Of a stretch of 64,000 bases of DNA, positions 47,909 to 56,931 are shown piece by piece. How positions within the stretch are numbered: the stretch's first letter is position 1; the number at the start of each line of letters is the position of its first letter. Made by a program: the position numbers and the translations under genes. The notes under the pieces are model-generated. The model was not told the DNA's origin. It saw only the letters and a program-made list of their open reading frames with translations, and searched no databases. Source of the DNA: an uncultured Flavobacteriaceae bacterium (GTDB lineage: Bacteria; Bacteroidota; Bacteroidia; Flavobacteriales; Flavobacteriaceae); the NCBI GenBank assembly GCA_947494825.1, contig CANLWN010000002.1:682001-746000 (forward strand). The letters run 5' to 3'.

Positions 47909-48907
47909 TTAATCGTTCAACAGTATCCAGAGTTTATCCTTTAGCTCCTGCAATCCCAATTGGGCAACGGAGGAGATGAACATGTAGGGCGCATTTAGGT
48001 CGCGGTCCAGTTCTGTCCTCATTTCGGCCATTAATTCGTCATCCAACATATCACTTTTGGAAATGGCTACCAGACGGTCCTTGTCCAAGAGTTCTTTGTT
48101 GTACCGACGAAGCTCATCGAGCAAAATTTCGTATTCCTTGCTGATGTCATTGCTATCGGCGGGTATCAAAAAAAGTAGGGTAGCGTTCCGCTCAATATGT
48201 CTAAGGAAATAGTGCCCCAGGCCCTTGCCCTCGGCAGCTCCTTCAATAATCCCGGGAATATCGGCCATCACAAAGCTCTTAAAATCCCGATATTGCACAA
48301 TCCCCAAATTGGGTTTTAGCGTGGTAAATTCGTAGTCGGCGATCTTTGGTTTTGCCGAGGTGAGTACGGAAAGCAGGGTTGATTTTCCCGCATTCGGGAA
48401 GCCTACCAATCCCACATCGGCCAACACTTTCAATTCCAGGGTAATTTGCCTTTCCTGTCCTGGTATCCCTGGTTGGGCATACCTTGGGGTCTGGTTGGTA
48501 GGACTTTTAAAGTGCCAATTTCCACGGCCGCCCATGCCGCCTTCCACGACAATTTTTTCCTGTTGGTCCTCTGTGATTTCAAACAGTATTTCATTTGATT
48601 CCGTATCACGGACCACCGTACCGAGTGGGACATCCATGTATACGTCCTCTCCTTGGGCGCCACTACTTCTGTTTTTGCTCCCATGGCCACCATGCTCAGC
48701 TTTAAAATGTCGTTGGAACTTGTAGTTGAGGAGCGTCCATAAGTTTTTATTGCCCCGTATGATGACATGGCCCCCTCGGCCTCCATCACCCCCATCAGGC
48801 CCACCCTTGGTGATATATTTCTCCCGATGTAGGTGTACAGATCCCTTGCCTCCATTTCCTGAAGCCACATACATCTTTACATAATCTACAAAATTGCCCT
48901 CGGTCAT
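47909..48907 (-). CDS. obgE: Obg/CgtA GTPase
   Basis: Obg is an essential GTPase that binds the 50S subunit and links ribosome assembly to growth state. The 332 residues have the Gly-rich Obg fold (about 1-158, [20 protein letters not shown]) and a G domain with P-loop GFPNAGKST near 168, FTTLKPNLG near 193, DIPGIIEGA near 215 and SKSD near 284. The C-terminal extension of some relatives is absent. TAACTTTG lies 18 nt before the ATG. Confidence 0.96.
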   Translation of the reverse strand: MTEGNFVDYVKMYVASGNGGKGSVHLHREKYITKGGPDGGDGGRGGHVIIRGNKNLWTLLNYKFQRHFKAEHGGHGSKNRSSGAQGEDVYMDVPLGTVVRDTESNEILFEITEDQQEKIVVEGGMGGRGNWHFKSPTNQTPRYAQPGIPGQERQITLELKVLADVGLVGFPNAGKSTLLSVLTSAKPKIADYEFTTLKPNLGIVQYRDFKSFVMADIPGIIEGAAEGKGLGHYFLRHIERNATLLFLIPADSNDISKEYEILLDELRRYNKELLDKDRLVAISKSDMLDDELMAEMRTELDRDLNAPYMFISSVAQLGLQELKDKLWILLND

Positions 48908-48925
48908 TATCTAAAGCAAGAATTA

Positions 48926-48933
48926 CAAAGTTA
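48926..48933 (-). promoter_or_regulatory. -7 promoter element of obgE
   Basis: The minus strand reads TAACTTTG, a perfect TAnnTTTG match, giving a short leader of about 13 nt. No convincing -33 element is present. Confidence 0.45.
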
Positions 48934-49040
48934 GGAATACCCTCATCTTGTTATATTGAAACTAAAGTACCATATCGTACCTAAAACATTGTCTTTGTCA
49001 GTATGAAGGCTATTTTGTCACCAGAACGCTAGCCAGCACA

Positions 49041-50960
49041 TTAATTATTGCAGTTTCCATCCGCTATATCCTGTCTGGAAGGATTATATAAATTGGAAAT
49101 CACGTCATAATCACCCGAATACCCGCTATTTATTAGGGTCTGTAGGCCACATAAATCCGACAATAAGATATTGTCATTTATCTTTAAACTCCCACCTATT
49201 GAGGACAAACTGATAAGACCATCAAGATTGGTTAATTCTGGATTGGAACTTATTGTTAGAGATCCCACTATCACAGTTAAGCTTCCCATCCCATTAATAT
49301 CCTTCAAAACTTCATTGTTTTCTATCAAAACATCGATTCCCTCGATAGCGCTGAGGTTGTTTATCCCGTCCAAATTGGTCAATAAAGGGTTGTCCGATAT
49401 ACGTAAGCTTCCTCCAATACGGGTCAAATTTTGCAACGCGTCTATATTCGTAAATACGCTCTCTCTAATTTCTAAATCCGAGCTAAGAGTGACCAAGTTA
49501 GTTAAGCCGTCAATATTTGTCAGAAGCGGGTTGCTCAGTATCCTTAGTCCTCCCATGGATGTGACATTGCTCAATCCACTTAAGTTGGTCAATGAGTCGT
49601 TAAACATTATTGAGGACCAGGAACCCGAAGGACCGAAGGAGGAAATTTTTATCAAACCATCTACGTGCTGCAAAGATGTATTGGAAAACAAAATTAAAGC
49701 TCCCTGTACACTGGACAAACTGCTTAAACCATCAAGGTCGGTCAAGTTCCCATTTCCGGAAATCTCCAAATTTCCTTCTATAGAAATCAGACCATCCATA
49801 CCTACAAGCCCTGTCAAAGCACTGTTGCTGTTTATTATCAGGTTATTTCCAATTGATACCAGCTTGCTAAGGCCGTGCAAGGAGGTCAACGCATCATTGT
49901 TGTCGATTTGTACAGTACCTGGAACGTTGGTCATGTTGCTCAAACCATCTACATTGACCAAACTGCTATTTTTAGAAATTTTAAGGCTCCCCTTAGTTGT
50001 GGCTATTTTGGACAGGCCATTAATATTTGTTAAAGACTCGTTACCAATAATCTCAATGCTCGCACCACCGTTTACTACATTGTCTTTGATACCTTCTATG
50101 GACGTTAAATTACTTAATCCATCCAAATCGGTTAAATCATCATTTTCATAAATTACCAGGGCTCCGCCAATAACCGACAAATTCTCCAATCCATCAATAT
50201 TGGTCAATTTTGGATTAGACCTTAGGGTTAAATCCTTTCCCACTGAGGTAGTAGTATTACCCACTGAGGTTATATTAATCAATCCGTCCAAATTGGTCAA
50301 AACCGAGTTTCTCTCTATGCTAATTCCATCCTTGACCACAGCAAGGTTGCTCAATCCGTCTACATTGGTTAGGGCGAGGTTGGATTTTATTACCAAAAAC
50401 CTATCTAATGATGTAAGTCCGCTCAGGGCATCCAAATTGGTAATCGAGGAGTTTTCCTCAATAAAATCGCCTATTATTAAACCTCCTGCGATTTCCGTAT
50501 ATCCCTGATTTCCAAAATCGTCCACTTCCTGTTGTGTTGATAAGGTTACATCACCCAAAAAGACTTTTGCAGGTTCACTTAGGGTGGTAAAACTCAATTC
50601 ATTACCATACGCTGTACCTGCGCTATTGGTAGCATAAGCCCTTACGAAATACGTTGTATTATCTTGTAACCCGCTTAGGGTAGCAGTAAAACTACTTTCT
50701 CCGGTACCGCTGTTGATGGCACTATCTTCAACCACTGGATTAGGTTCAACACTCCAACAAACCCCCTTAGCTGTTATATTAGCACCTCCGCTAGAAGTAA
50801 TGCTGCCCCCACCCATTGCAGAGTTATCTGTTAAATTTGTTACAACTGCCGTGGTAACTATGGGAAGTGAAATCTCCACCGTGCCAGTAGAATCACCGCC
50901 ATTTTTGCTACAACTGAGAAATAGTAATAATGAAAGATATACAACTTGGATTCTCTTCAT
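49041..50960 (-). CDS. Leucine-rich-repeat surface lipoprotein
   Basis: From the ATG at 50960 this is a 639-residue lipoprotein (LLLFLSC, Cys17). An N-terminal fibronectin-III-like domain (about 30-135) has GLQDNTTYFVRAYATNSAGT. Next comes a linker and then about 18 leucine-rich repeats, mostly 24 residues long, with the pattern LTNLDGLSNLTSIGGSLxIxxN. The repeat type resembles receptor-L-domain-like LRRs of Bacteroidota. The C terminus (PSRQDIADGNCNN) is a short cap. It probably binds proteins or glycans at the cell surface; the ligand is unknown. An in-frame start at 51011 adds residues before the signal and is unlikely. Confidence 0.82.
   Translation of the reverse strand: MKRIQVVYLSLLLFLSCSKNGGDSTGTVEISLPIVTTAVVTNLTDNSAMGGGSITSSGGANITAKGVCWSVEPNPVVEDSAINSGTGESSFTATLSGLQDNTTYFVRAYATNSAGTAYGNELSFTTLSEPAKVFLGDVTLSTQQEVDDFGNQGYTEIAGGLIIGDFIEENSSITNLDALSGLTSLDRFLVIKSNLALTNVDGLSNLAVVKDGISIERNSVLTNLDGLINITSVGNTTTSVGKDLTLRSNPKLTNIDGLENLSVIGGALVIYENDDLTDLDGLSNLTSIEGIKDNVVNGGASIEIIGNESLTNINGLSKIATTKGSLKISKNSSLVNVDGLSNMTNVPGTVQIDNNDALTSLHGLSKLVSIGNNLIINSNSALTGLVGMDGLISIEGNLEISGNGNLTDLDGLSSLSSVQGALILFSNTSLQHVDGLIKISSFGPSGSWSSIMFNDSLTNLSGLSNVTSMGGLRILSNPLLTNIDGLTNLVTLSSDLEIRESVFTNIDALQNLTRIGGSLRISDNPLLTNLDGINNLSAIEGIDVLIENNEVLKDINGMGSLTVIVGSLTISSNPELTNLDGLISLSSIGGSLKINDNILLSDLCGLQTLINSGYSGDYDVISNLYNPSRQDIADGNCNN
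49140..50465 (-). repeat. Tandem LRR-coding repeats of about 72 bp
   Basis: About 18 copies of a 24-codon unit lie in tandem inside the lipoprotein gene. Some copies carry insertions of 1-10 codons. Nucleotide identity between copies is partial, which suggests old repeats kept by protein selection and not a recent expansion. Confidence 0.8.
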
Positions 50961-51044
50961 GTTTAAAAGGTTCAGTGTTAGAATTAGGACATAAATGATT
51001 AAGACTGCCAAGAAGTTCTAAATCCTACGAGATTTCAAATCTAC

Positions 51045-52151
51045 TCATAAGGTATCTATAACCAGGCCCAATCGCTCGGTTATCTCTTCAATGGACCCAA
51101 TACCGTCCACACTGTGAAATTTTTCCTGTTTGGTATAGTACCGCCGTAGGGGAGCGGTTTTTTGATTGTATTCCTCAAAACGGTTCCGGATCTTGTCGCC
51201 ATTTTGATCATCGGGTCTTCCACTTTGTTTACCACGTTCCAAGAGGCGTTCTACCAAGACATCGTCACTGGCTTCCAGGGCGATCGTAGCATTGATTTCC
51301 ATGCCCTTGGATTCCAAAAAGTTATCTAGGGCCTCTGCTTGGGCCGTGGTACGGGGAAATCCGTCAAAAATAAAACCACCGGCCTCCGGGTTTTTTTCCA
51401 CTTCATCCTGTAGCATTTTTATGGTGAGTTCATCAGGAACCAAATCGCCATGATCCATGTATTCCTGAGCCTTTTTGCCCAGCATCGTCCCATTTTTGAT
51501 ATTATAGCGGAAAACATCCCCGGTAGAGATATGTTTTAAGTTGTAACGGTCTTTTAAAAACTGGGCCTGGGTACCCTTGCCGGCCCCCGGTTTTCCGAAT
51601 AAAACAAGATTGATCATAGGTTTTTGGTTTAGTTGGTATACCGCCCTTAGGTTTCTGCCCAGTTCATTGTAATCGAGGCCATAACCCACAATAAACTTGT
51701 CCGGAATTTCGATGCCGAAATAGTCTACGGGATATTCCCCCTTATAGACAGACGATTTATAGAACAAACTGGCTATCTTAAATTCTTTAGCATGGGTATT
51801 GGAAAACAAATGGACCAATTCCTTTACGGTACGGCCGGTATCTATAATATCCTCGAGAATGATAACGCTCCTTCCCTCAATATTATCGGGAACGTCCAAA
51901 AGGGTTTCCACAATTCCTGTGGAGGTAAGCCCCCTATAGGAACTCAGCTTAACGAAGGAGACTTCGCAGGGGTAATCGTACGCTTTTAAAAAGTCCGAAA
52001 CAAACATGAAAGCTCCGTTCAAAACCCCCACAAAAATAGGCACCTCATCCTTATAGTCCCTTGCTATGGCATCGGCGAGTTTTTTAACCGCGGCATGTAT
52101 TTGGTCTTCGCTTAGGAAAGGCTTGAAATATTTGTCGTGTAACTTTATCAA
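51045..52151 (-). CDS. Hypoxanthine phosphoribosyltransferase-adenylate kinase fusion
   Basis: Two enzymes are joined in one 368-residue chain. Residues 1-178 are a hypoxanthine/guanine phosphoribosyltransferase with the PRPP loop EDIIDTGRT at 100-108 and FVGVLNGAFMFVSDFL near 40. Residues 179-368 are a complete adenylate kinase with P-loop GKPGAGKGT at 186-194, GDLVPDE, FDGFPRTTAQAEAL and GRPDD, with a short lid. I chose TTG at 52151 as start because the HPRT homology begins there and a promoter element at 52181-52174 would leave the upstream ATG (52250) outside the transcript. The ribosomal spc segment has no adk, so this is probably the cell's adenylate kinase. Confidence 0.9.
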   Translation of the reverse strand: MIKLHDKYFKPFLSEDQIHAAVKKLADAIARDYKDEVPIFVGVLNGAFMFVSDFLKAYDYPCEVSFVKLSSYRGLTSTGIVETLLDVPDNIEGRSVIILEDIIDTGRTVKELVHLFSNTHAKEFKIASLFYKSSVYKGEYPVDYFGIEIPDKFIVGYGLDYNELGRNLRAVYQLNQKPMINLVLFGKPGAGKGTQAQFLKDRYNLKHISTGDVFRYNIKNGTMLGKKAQEYMDHGDLVPDELTIKMLQDEVEKNPEAGGFIFDGFPRTTAQAEALDNFLESKGMEINATIALEASDDVLVERLLERGKQSGRPDDQNGDKIRNRFEEYNQKTAPLRRYYTKQEKFHSVDGIGSIEEITERLGLVIDTL

Positions 52152-52173
52152 TGGTAAAATTTTTATAAGATGG

Positions 52174-52181
52174 CAAAGATA
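52174..52181 (-). promoter_or_regulatory. -7 promoter element of hpt-adk
   Basis: The minus strand reads TATCTTTG, a perfect TAnnTTTG match, 22 nt before the TTG start. It faces away from the purK promoter 55 bp further on. Confidence 0.5.
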
Positions 52182-52235
52182 ACACTTTGATTTCTCTTTT
52201 TTACGCCTATGCGATTGGTTTCTAAGATTTAGATG

Positions 52236-52243
52236 TATTTTTG
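52236..52243 (+). promoter_or_regulatory. -7 promoter element of purK
   Basis: TATTTTTG is a perfect TAnnTTTG match. ATTG at 52214-52217 may serve as a partial -33 element 18 nt upstream. The leader to the purK ATG would be about 43 nt. Confidence 0.5.
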
Positions 52244-52290
52244 TGCCCATAGCATTATTAGCCTATTAGTAAGGGAAAAAGGGATTATTG

Positions 52291-53445
52291 ATGAATTATT
52301 TTTCTTCCGATTTTAAAATGGGAATCCTGGGAGGGGGTCAATTGGGAAAAATGCTGTTGAACGTGACCCGTAAGTTCGATATTTATACCCAGGTACTGGA
52401 TCCTTCCGAAACCGCTCCCTGCCGCACAGGTTGCAACGCGTTCTTTACCGGCGATCTGCTTGATTTTGATTCGGTGTACGCCTTTGGAAAAGACGTAGAT
52501 GTCCTTACCATTGAAATTGAAAAGGTGAATATTGAAGCTTTGGAAAAACTGGAGCATGAAGGGGTAAAGGTATTCCCGCCCACTGGGGCCTTGCATATTA
52601 TTCAGAACAAAGCGAAGCAAAAACTTTTTTACAGGGACAAACAGATTCCTACCGCTCCTTTTGTTCGCTTTGCCTACACCAGTGAAATCCACGATAGCCT
52701 TGCCAATGGGGGACTGTCCCTACCCTTTGTTTGGAAAAGCGCCCAATTTGGATATGACGGGCAGGGCGTAAAAATTATTCGTGCCCTACAGGATCTGGAC
52801 GGACTTCCCAAAGTTGAATGCATTGCCGAGGAATTGGTACCCTTCAAAAATGAGCTTGCCGTAATCGTTGCAAGAAGCGTTAGCGGACAGGTCACCACCT
52901 ATCCCGTGGTAGAAATGGAGTTTCACCCTGAGGCCAATCAGGTAGAATATGTAATCTGTCCGGCCCGAATAGCATCGCATGTAGCCCAAAAAGCTCGGGA
53001 GATAGCATTACAGGTGTCCGAAAAAATAGGGCATGTAGGACTTTTGGCGGTAGAAATGTTTCAGACTGTGGAAGATGAAATTTTGGTGAACGAAGTGGCC
53101 CCAAGACCTCATAATAGCGGGCATTATAGCATTGAGGCCAGTTATACCGATCAGTTCGAGCAGCATATCAGAGCCATTCTGGATCTCCCCTTAGGTAGTA
53201 CCGATAGCAAAGTAGCGGGGATTATGGTAAATTTGGTCGGTGCGGAGGGCCATACCGGGGACGTGGTCTACCAAAATATGGAGGAAGTCCTCAGATTGGA
53301 GGGCGTTACGCCCCATATTTACGGAAAGAAACAAACCAGGCCCTTTCGTAAAATGGGCCATGTTACCATAGTGAACAACGACATGGTCAAGGCCAGGGAA
53401 ATAGCACAAAAAGTAAAAGAAACGATCAAGGTAATAAGCAATTAG
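52291..53445 (+). CDS. purK: 5-(carboxyamino)imidazole ribonucleotide synthase
   Basis: PurK is an ATP-grasp enzyme that converts AIR, bicarbonate and ATP to N5-CAIR in de novo purine synthesis. From ATG 52291 the protein has 384 residues: KMGILGGGQLGKMLLNVTRK at the start, KSAQFGYDGQGVKII in the ATP-grasp core, VEMFQTVEDEILVNEVAPRP near 255 with metal ligands, and HNSGHYSIEASYTDQFEQHI. A TTG directly before the ATG is in frame but less likely. purE follows after 2 bp. Confidence 0.96.
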   Translation: MNYFSSDFKMGILGGGQLGKMLLNVTRKFDIYTQVLDPSETAPCRTGCNAFFTGDLLDFDSVYAFGKDVDVLTIEIEKVNIEALEKLEHEGVKVFPPTGALHIIQNKAKQKLFYRDKQIPTAPFVRFAYTSEIHDSLANGGLSLPFVWKSAQFGYDGQGVKIIRALQDLDGLPKVECIAEELVPFKNELAVIVARSVSGQVTTYPVVEMEFHPEANQVEYVICPARIASHVAQKAREIALQVSEKIGHVGLLAVEMFQTVEDEILVNEVAPRPHNSGHYSIEASYTDQFEQHIRAILDLPLGSTDSKVAGIMVNLVGAEGHTGDVVYQNMEEVLRLEGVTPHIYGKKQTRPFRKMGHVTIVNNDMVKAREIAQKVKETIKVISN

Positions 53446-53447
53446 TT

Positions 53448-53942
53448 ATGAGCAAAGTAGCAGTCGTGATGGGAAGTACTAGCGATCTCCCGATTATGCA
53501 GGAGGCGGTGGATATTCTAAAGGGTTTTGATATTGAAGTGGATGTAGACATCGTATCGGCACATAGAACACCTGAAAAATTATTCGACTTTGCCAAGAAC
53601 GCACACAAAAAGGGGTACGCCGTAATCATTGCAGGAGCAGGAGGTGCGGCCCATTTACCAGGAATGGTGGCTTCCCTTTCCCCATTGCCCGTTATTGGGG
53701 TGCCCGTAAAAAGCAGTAATTCCATAGACGGCTGGGATTCGGTACTTTCCATCCTCCAAATGCCGGGCGGCGTGCCTGTGGCCACGGTAGCCCTAAACGG
53801 TGCGAAAAACGCGGGTATCCTTGCGGCCCAAATCTTAGGGTGCGCCGATAATTGTGTATTGGACAAAATTTTGGTCTACAAGGAAGGGCTAAAGGAAAAA
53901 GTAATCCAAGGAGCCCAAAACCTACCAAACAAAAAACAGTAA
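53448..53942 (+). CDS. purE: N5-carboxyaminoimidazole ribonucleotide mutase
   Basis: PurE (class I) rearranges N5-CAIR to CAIR, the step after PurK. The 164 residues contain MGSTSDLPIMQ at the start, VSAHRTPEKLFDFAKNAHKK near 38, the AGAGGAAHLPGMVA loop near 66 and PVIGVPVKSS near 83. It lies 2 bp after purK, as part of the same operon. Confidence 0.97.
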   Translation: MSKVAVVMGSTSDLPIMQEAVDILKGFDIEVDVDIVSAHRTPEKLFDFAKNAHKKGYAVIIAGAGGAAHLPGMVASLSPLPVIGVPVKSSNSIDGWDSVLSILQMPGGVPVATVALNGAKNAGILAAQILGCADNCVLDKILVYKEGLKEKVIQGAQNLPNKKQ

Positions 53943-54001
53943 TCACTTCAGATCAGACCGATACTCTTTCTTCGGTCCCAAAGCGTAAATAGCTAAAGAA
54001 C

Positions 54002-56032
54002 ATGAGCAACCCCTTATTGAAACCCTTCGATGCGGCCCCATTTTCCAAAATCCGCAATGCGCATTTTAAACCAGCATTTTTGCAGGCCATGGCCGACGCC
54101 CGAAAGGAAATTGACGCCATTACCGATACGCCCAGTGAACCCACCTTTGCAAATACCATTGAGGCGCTCGAATATACAGGCCAGCAACTAGATCGCATTT
54201 CCAGTATTTTCTTCAACCTCAATTCGGCAGAGACCAATACGGAAATTCAACAAATAGCACAGGACGTATCCCCGCTCCTATCTGAATTCAGAAACGATAT
54301 TACCCTAAACGAAAAGTTGTTCGCCCGGGTCAAGGCCGTATATGACGTGCGGGAGCAACTGCAGTTAAGCACGGAACAACGGACCTTGCTGGAGAAGAAA
54401 TACAAGAATTTTAGTAGGAACGGGGCAAATCTCCCCAAGGACAAAAAAACCCAACTGCGAAAAATAGATGCGGAACTCGCCAAACTAAAACTAAAATTTG
54501 GAGAACATGTCCTGGCCGAGACCAATGCCTATGAAATGTTGCTTGCCAAGCAGGAAGACCTGGATGGGCTGCCCGAAGGGGTCAAGGAAGCCGCCGCGCA
54601 ATTGGCAAGATCTAGGGACAAATCCGGGTGGCTGTTTACTCTTGATTACCCGAGCTACATTCCTTTTATGAAATATGCCAAAAAAAGGGAACTGCGAAAA
54701 AAACTAGCACTGGCCTTTGGCAGTAAGGGCTTTAAGGGAGATGCGTTGGACAATACAGAAAATGTGTTGCGTATTGCAAAACTACGCCACGAACGTGCCA
54801 ATATCCTAGGGTATGCCACACATGCAGATTTTGTTTTGGAAGAACGTATGGCAGAGACCCCAAAGAAGGTGTTGGCGTTCCTAAACGAGCTGTTGGAAAA
54901 GGCCAAGCCCGCGGCGGAAAGGGAGTTCAGGGAATTGGAAGAGTTTGCGCGGGAATTGGATGCCATAGACCATTTGGAAAAATGGGACAATGCCTATTAT
55001 TCCGAAAAACTAAAACAGAAACGTTTTAATTTGGACGATGAAATCCTAAAACCCTACTTTAAGTTGGAACAGGTCATCGACGGCGTCTTTACGGTGGCCA
55101 ATAAATTATTCGGTCTGGAGTTCCAGGAAGTGTTCGATATTGACAAATATCACGAAGAGGTAAAAACCTATAAGGTATACGACAGTGAGCAGCAGTTCGT
55201 TTCGCTCTTCTATGCCGATTTCCATCCCAGGGCGGGGAAAAGGGGTGGCGCTTGGATGACCTCCTACAAACCTCAATATGTACAGCATGGAACCACCGTG
55301 CGCCCCCATATTTCCAATGTGTGCAACTTTACCAAGCCCACGGAGCGTAAACCGTCATTACTGACCTTCAACGAGGTCACCACCCTGTTCCATGAGTTTG
55401 GCCATGGCCTGCACGGTATGTTGGCCAACACCATCTACCCAAGCCTATCGGGTACCTCGGTGTATTGGGATTTTGTAGAATTGCCCAGCCAGATTATGGA
55501 AAACTGGTGTTACGAAAAGGAAGCCTTGGAGTTGTTTGCCACGCACTATGAGACCGGGGAACCCATCCCCATGGAACTGGTTCAAAAAATCAAGGACTCG
55601 GCAAACTTCCAGGAGGGTATGGCAACACTGCGCCAACTGAGTTTTGGGTTTCTGGACATGTCCTGGCACGGAACGGATCCCTCTGCCATAACCGATGTAA
55701 AACGATACGAGACCAAGGCCTTTGCAGGTACCAATTTATTCCCCGATACTCCGGAAACCTGTATGAGTACGGCCTTCTCACATATCTTCCAAGGAGGTTA
55801 TGCCTCCGGCTATTACAGCTATAAATGGGCAGAGGTCCTGGATGCGGATGCCTTTGCCTACTTTAAGGAGAAAGGCCTATTTAACCAGGAGGTGGCAACC
55901 AAATTTAAAGAACATGTGCTTTCCAAAGGGGGCACGGAAAACCCTATGGAACTCTATAAACGATTTCGGGGCAGTGAGCCCAAGGTAGAAGCCTTACTGG
56001 AAAGGGCAGGTCTTGTCAAAAAAGCCTCCTAA
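54002..56032 (+). CDS. M3-family oligopeptidase (Dcp/PrlC type)
   Basis: This zinc metallopeptidase degrades short peptides. The 676 residues have no signal peptide, so it probably acts in the cytoplasm. The zinc motif HEFGH is at 464-468, the downstream Glu ligand lies in YWDFVELPSQIMENW about 25 residues later, and the C-terminal substrate-binding block AFSHIFQGGYASGYYSYKWA is intact. Length and features fit oligopeptidase A or dipeptidyl carboxypeptidase. It starts 59 bp after purE. Confidence 0.93.
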   Translation: MSNPLLKPFDAAPFSKIRNAHFKPAFLQAMADARKEIDAITDTPSEPTFANTIEALEYTGQQLDRISSIFFNLNSAETNTEIQQIAQDVSPLLSEFRNDITLNEKLFARVKAVYDVREQLQLSTEQRTLLEKKYKNFSRNGANLPKDKKTQLRKIDAELAKLKLKFGEHVLAETNAYEMLLAKQEDLDGLPEGVKEAAAQLARSRDKSGWLFTLDYPSYIPFMKYAKKRELRKKLALAFGSKGFKGDALDNTENVLRIAKLRHERANILGYATHADFVLEERMAETPKKVLAFLNELLEKAKPAAEREFRELEEFARELDAIDHLEKWDNAYYSEKLKQKRFNLDDEILKPYFKLEQVIDGVFTVANKLFGLEFQEVFDIDKYHEEVKTYKVYDSEQQFVSLFYADFHPRAGKRGGAWMTSYKPQYVQHGTTVRPHISNVCNFTKPTERKPSLLTFNEVTTLFHEFGHGLHGMLANTIYPSLSGTSVYWDFVELPSQIMENWCYEKEALELFATHYETGEPIPMELVQKIKDSANFQEGMATLRQLSFGFLDMSWHGTDPSAITDVKRYETKAFAGTNLFPDTPETCMSTAFSHIFQGGYASGYYSYKWAEVLDADAFAYFKEKGLFNQEVATKFKEHVLSKGGTENPMELYKRFRGSEPKVEALLERAGLVKKAS

Positions 56033-56347
56033 AGGTATAGGGAAGCGCCTTATTGACCTGCTTTTTGCCATAGGGCGCAAATCTTACTCCCTGAGATTGT
56101 GGCGTACCGCCTTTTACCCTAAAGGCAAGGTATTGTTGGTTCTATCTTCTAACGGCCAGAGGGTTGAGTGGTAAGGATACGGACCGAATTCCTTTTTCTA
56201 TATCATTTTGTGAAAGTTCTGTGATAGGTTTTGATTTTATTTGTGCCAACCTAAGTTAATGCCCGCCAAGAAGACCACTGGTAACGTCCATTTCGCCCAT
56301 AGTGCTTATGGATTGGAAATAAACGTATTCATTAACAAAAAATCCTT
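56033..56347. other. Intergenic region before the ECF sigma gene
   Basis: I find no gene and no tRNA here. Two GC-containing inverted repeats follow the peptidase gene: GCGCC (56045-56049) with GGCGC (56074-56078), and GCCTTT (56109-56114) with AAAGGC (56121-56126), the second flanked by TACC and GGTA. Neither has a T tract. The rest is AT-rich. Confidence 0.4.
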
Positions 56348-56355
56348 TAAATTTG
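56348..56355 (+). promoter_or_regulatory. -7 promoter element of the ECF sigma gene
   Basis: TAAATTTG is a perfect TAnnTTTG match, 18 nt before the ATG at 56374. This supports the ATG start over an in-frame TTG at 56353, which lies inside the element. It suggests transcription by the primary sigma factor. Confidence 0.5.
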
Positions 56356-56373
56356 GAACTTTCTAACAACACC

Positions 56374-56928
56374 ATGGTAACGCATCAATTAAATCCGGAA
56401 AAATGGGTGGACCTCTATGCAGACTATCTGTTCAACTATGCAGTAGCTAGAGTCAGTAATTCTGAAATAGCTAAGGATCTGGTTCAGGAAACCTTCTTTG
56501 CCGGATTGAACTCCGCCAAAAATTACAAAGGGGATGCTGCAGAACGGACCTGGCTTATTGCCATTCTCAAACGAAAGGTAATAGACCACTATCGAAAAAT
56601 AAATTCCAATAAAGGAAAAGCGGAGGTCCGTATTAACTATAACTCCAATAGCGACTCGGATGGGGATTGGTTAGAGGAACAGGTGGCCGATCCATTTAGC
56701 AAGTTGGAAAATGACACCTTGGAAAACGAGGAATTGGGACTGGCCATTCAAGAATGCATTACAAAATTGCCAAAAAAACAATCCCTGGTGTTTACGATGA
56801 AGACCATTCAGGGAATCAGCACCGAAGATATTTGTAATGAATTGGGAATTAATCCGTCCAACTTATGGGTAATGATTCATAGAGCGCGAACCGCACTTAT
56901 GGGCTGCCTTAATCAAAATTGGTATTAA
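56374..56928 (+). CDS. ECF-type RNA polymerase sigma factor
   Basis: This is an extracytoplasmic-function sigma-70 factor of 184 residues. Region 2 is LFNYAVARVSNSEIAKDLVQ through RTWLIAILKRKVIDHYRK (about residues 21-75), and region 4 is LPKKQSLVFTMKTIQGISTE with helix-turn-helix INPSNLWVMIHRARTAL (about 129-178). A hydrophilic linker lies between. The small Cys-rich gene 3 bp downstream is the likely anti-sigma partner. Confidence 0.92.
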   Translation: MVTHQLNPEKWVDLYADYLFNYAVARVSNSEIAKDLVQETFFAGLNSAKNYKGDAAERTWLIAILKRKVIDHYRKINSNKGKAEVRINYNSNSDSDGDWLEEQVADPFSKLENDTLENEELGLAIQECITKLPKKQSLVFTMKTIQGISTEDICNELGINPSNLWVMIHRARTALMGCLNQNWY

Positions 56929-56931
56929 ACT

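Noticed and set aside
49171-50151. 326-codon open frame on the plus strand opposite the leucine-rich-repeat gene
   Set aside because: It mirrors the periodic codons of the repeats, which keep the antisense frame free of stops. Its product is a repetitive Pro/Ser/Lys sequence without a recognisable fold, while the minus-strand frame has a lipoprotein signal and clear LRRs.
49140-50465. Regular 72-bp repeats considered as a CRISPR-like or satellite array
   Set aside because: The period equals 24 codons, the copies differ at silent and non-silent sites, and the frame stays open, so they are protein repeats.
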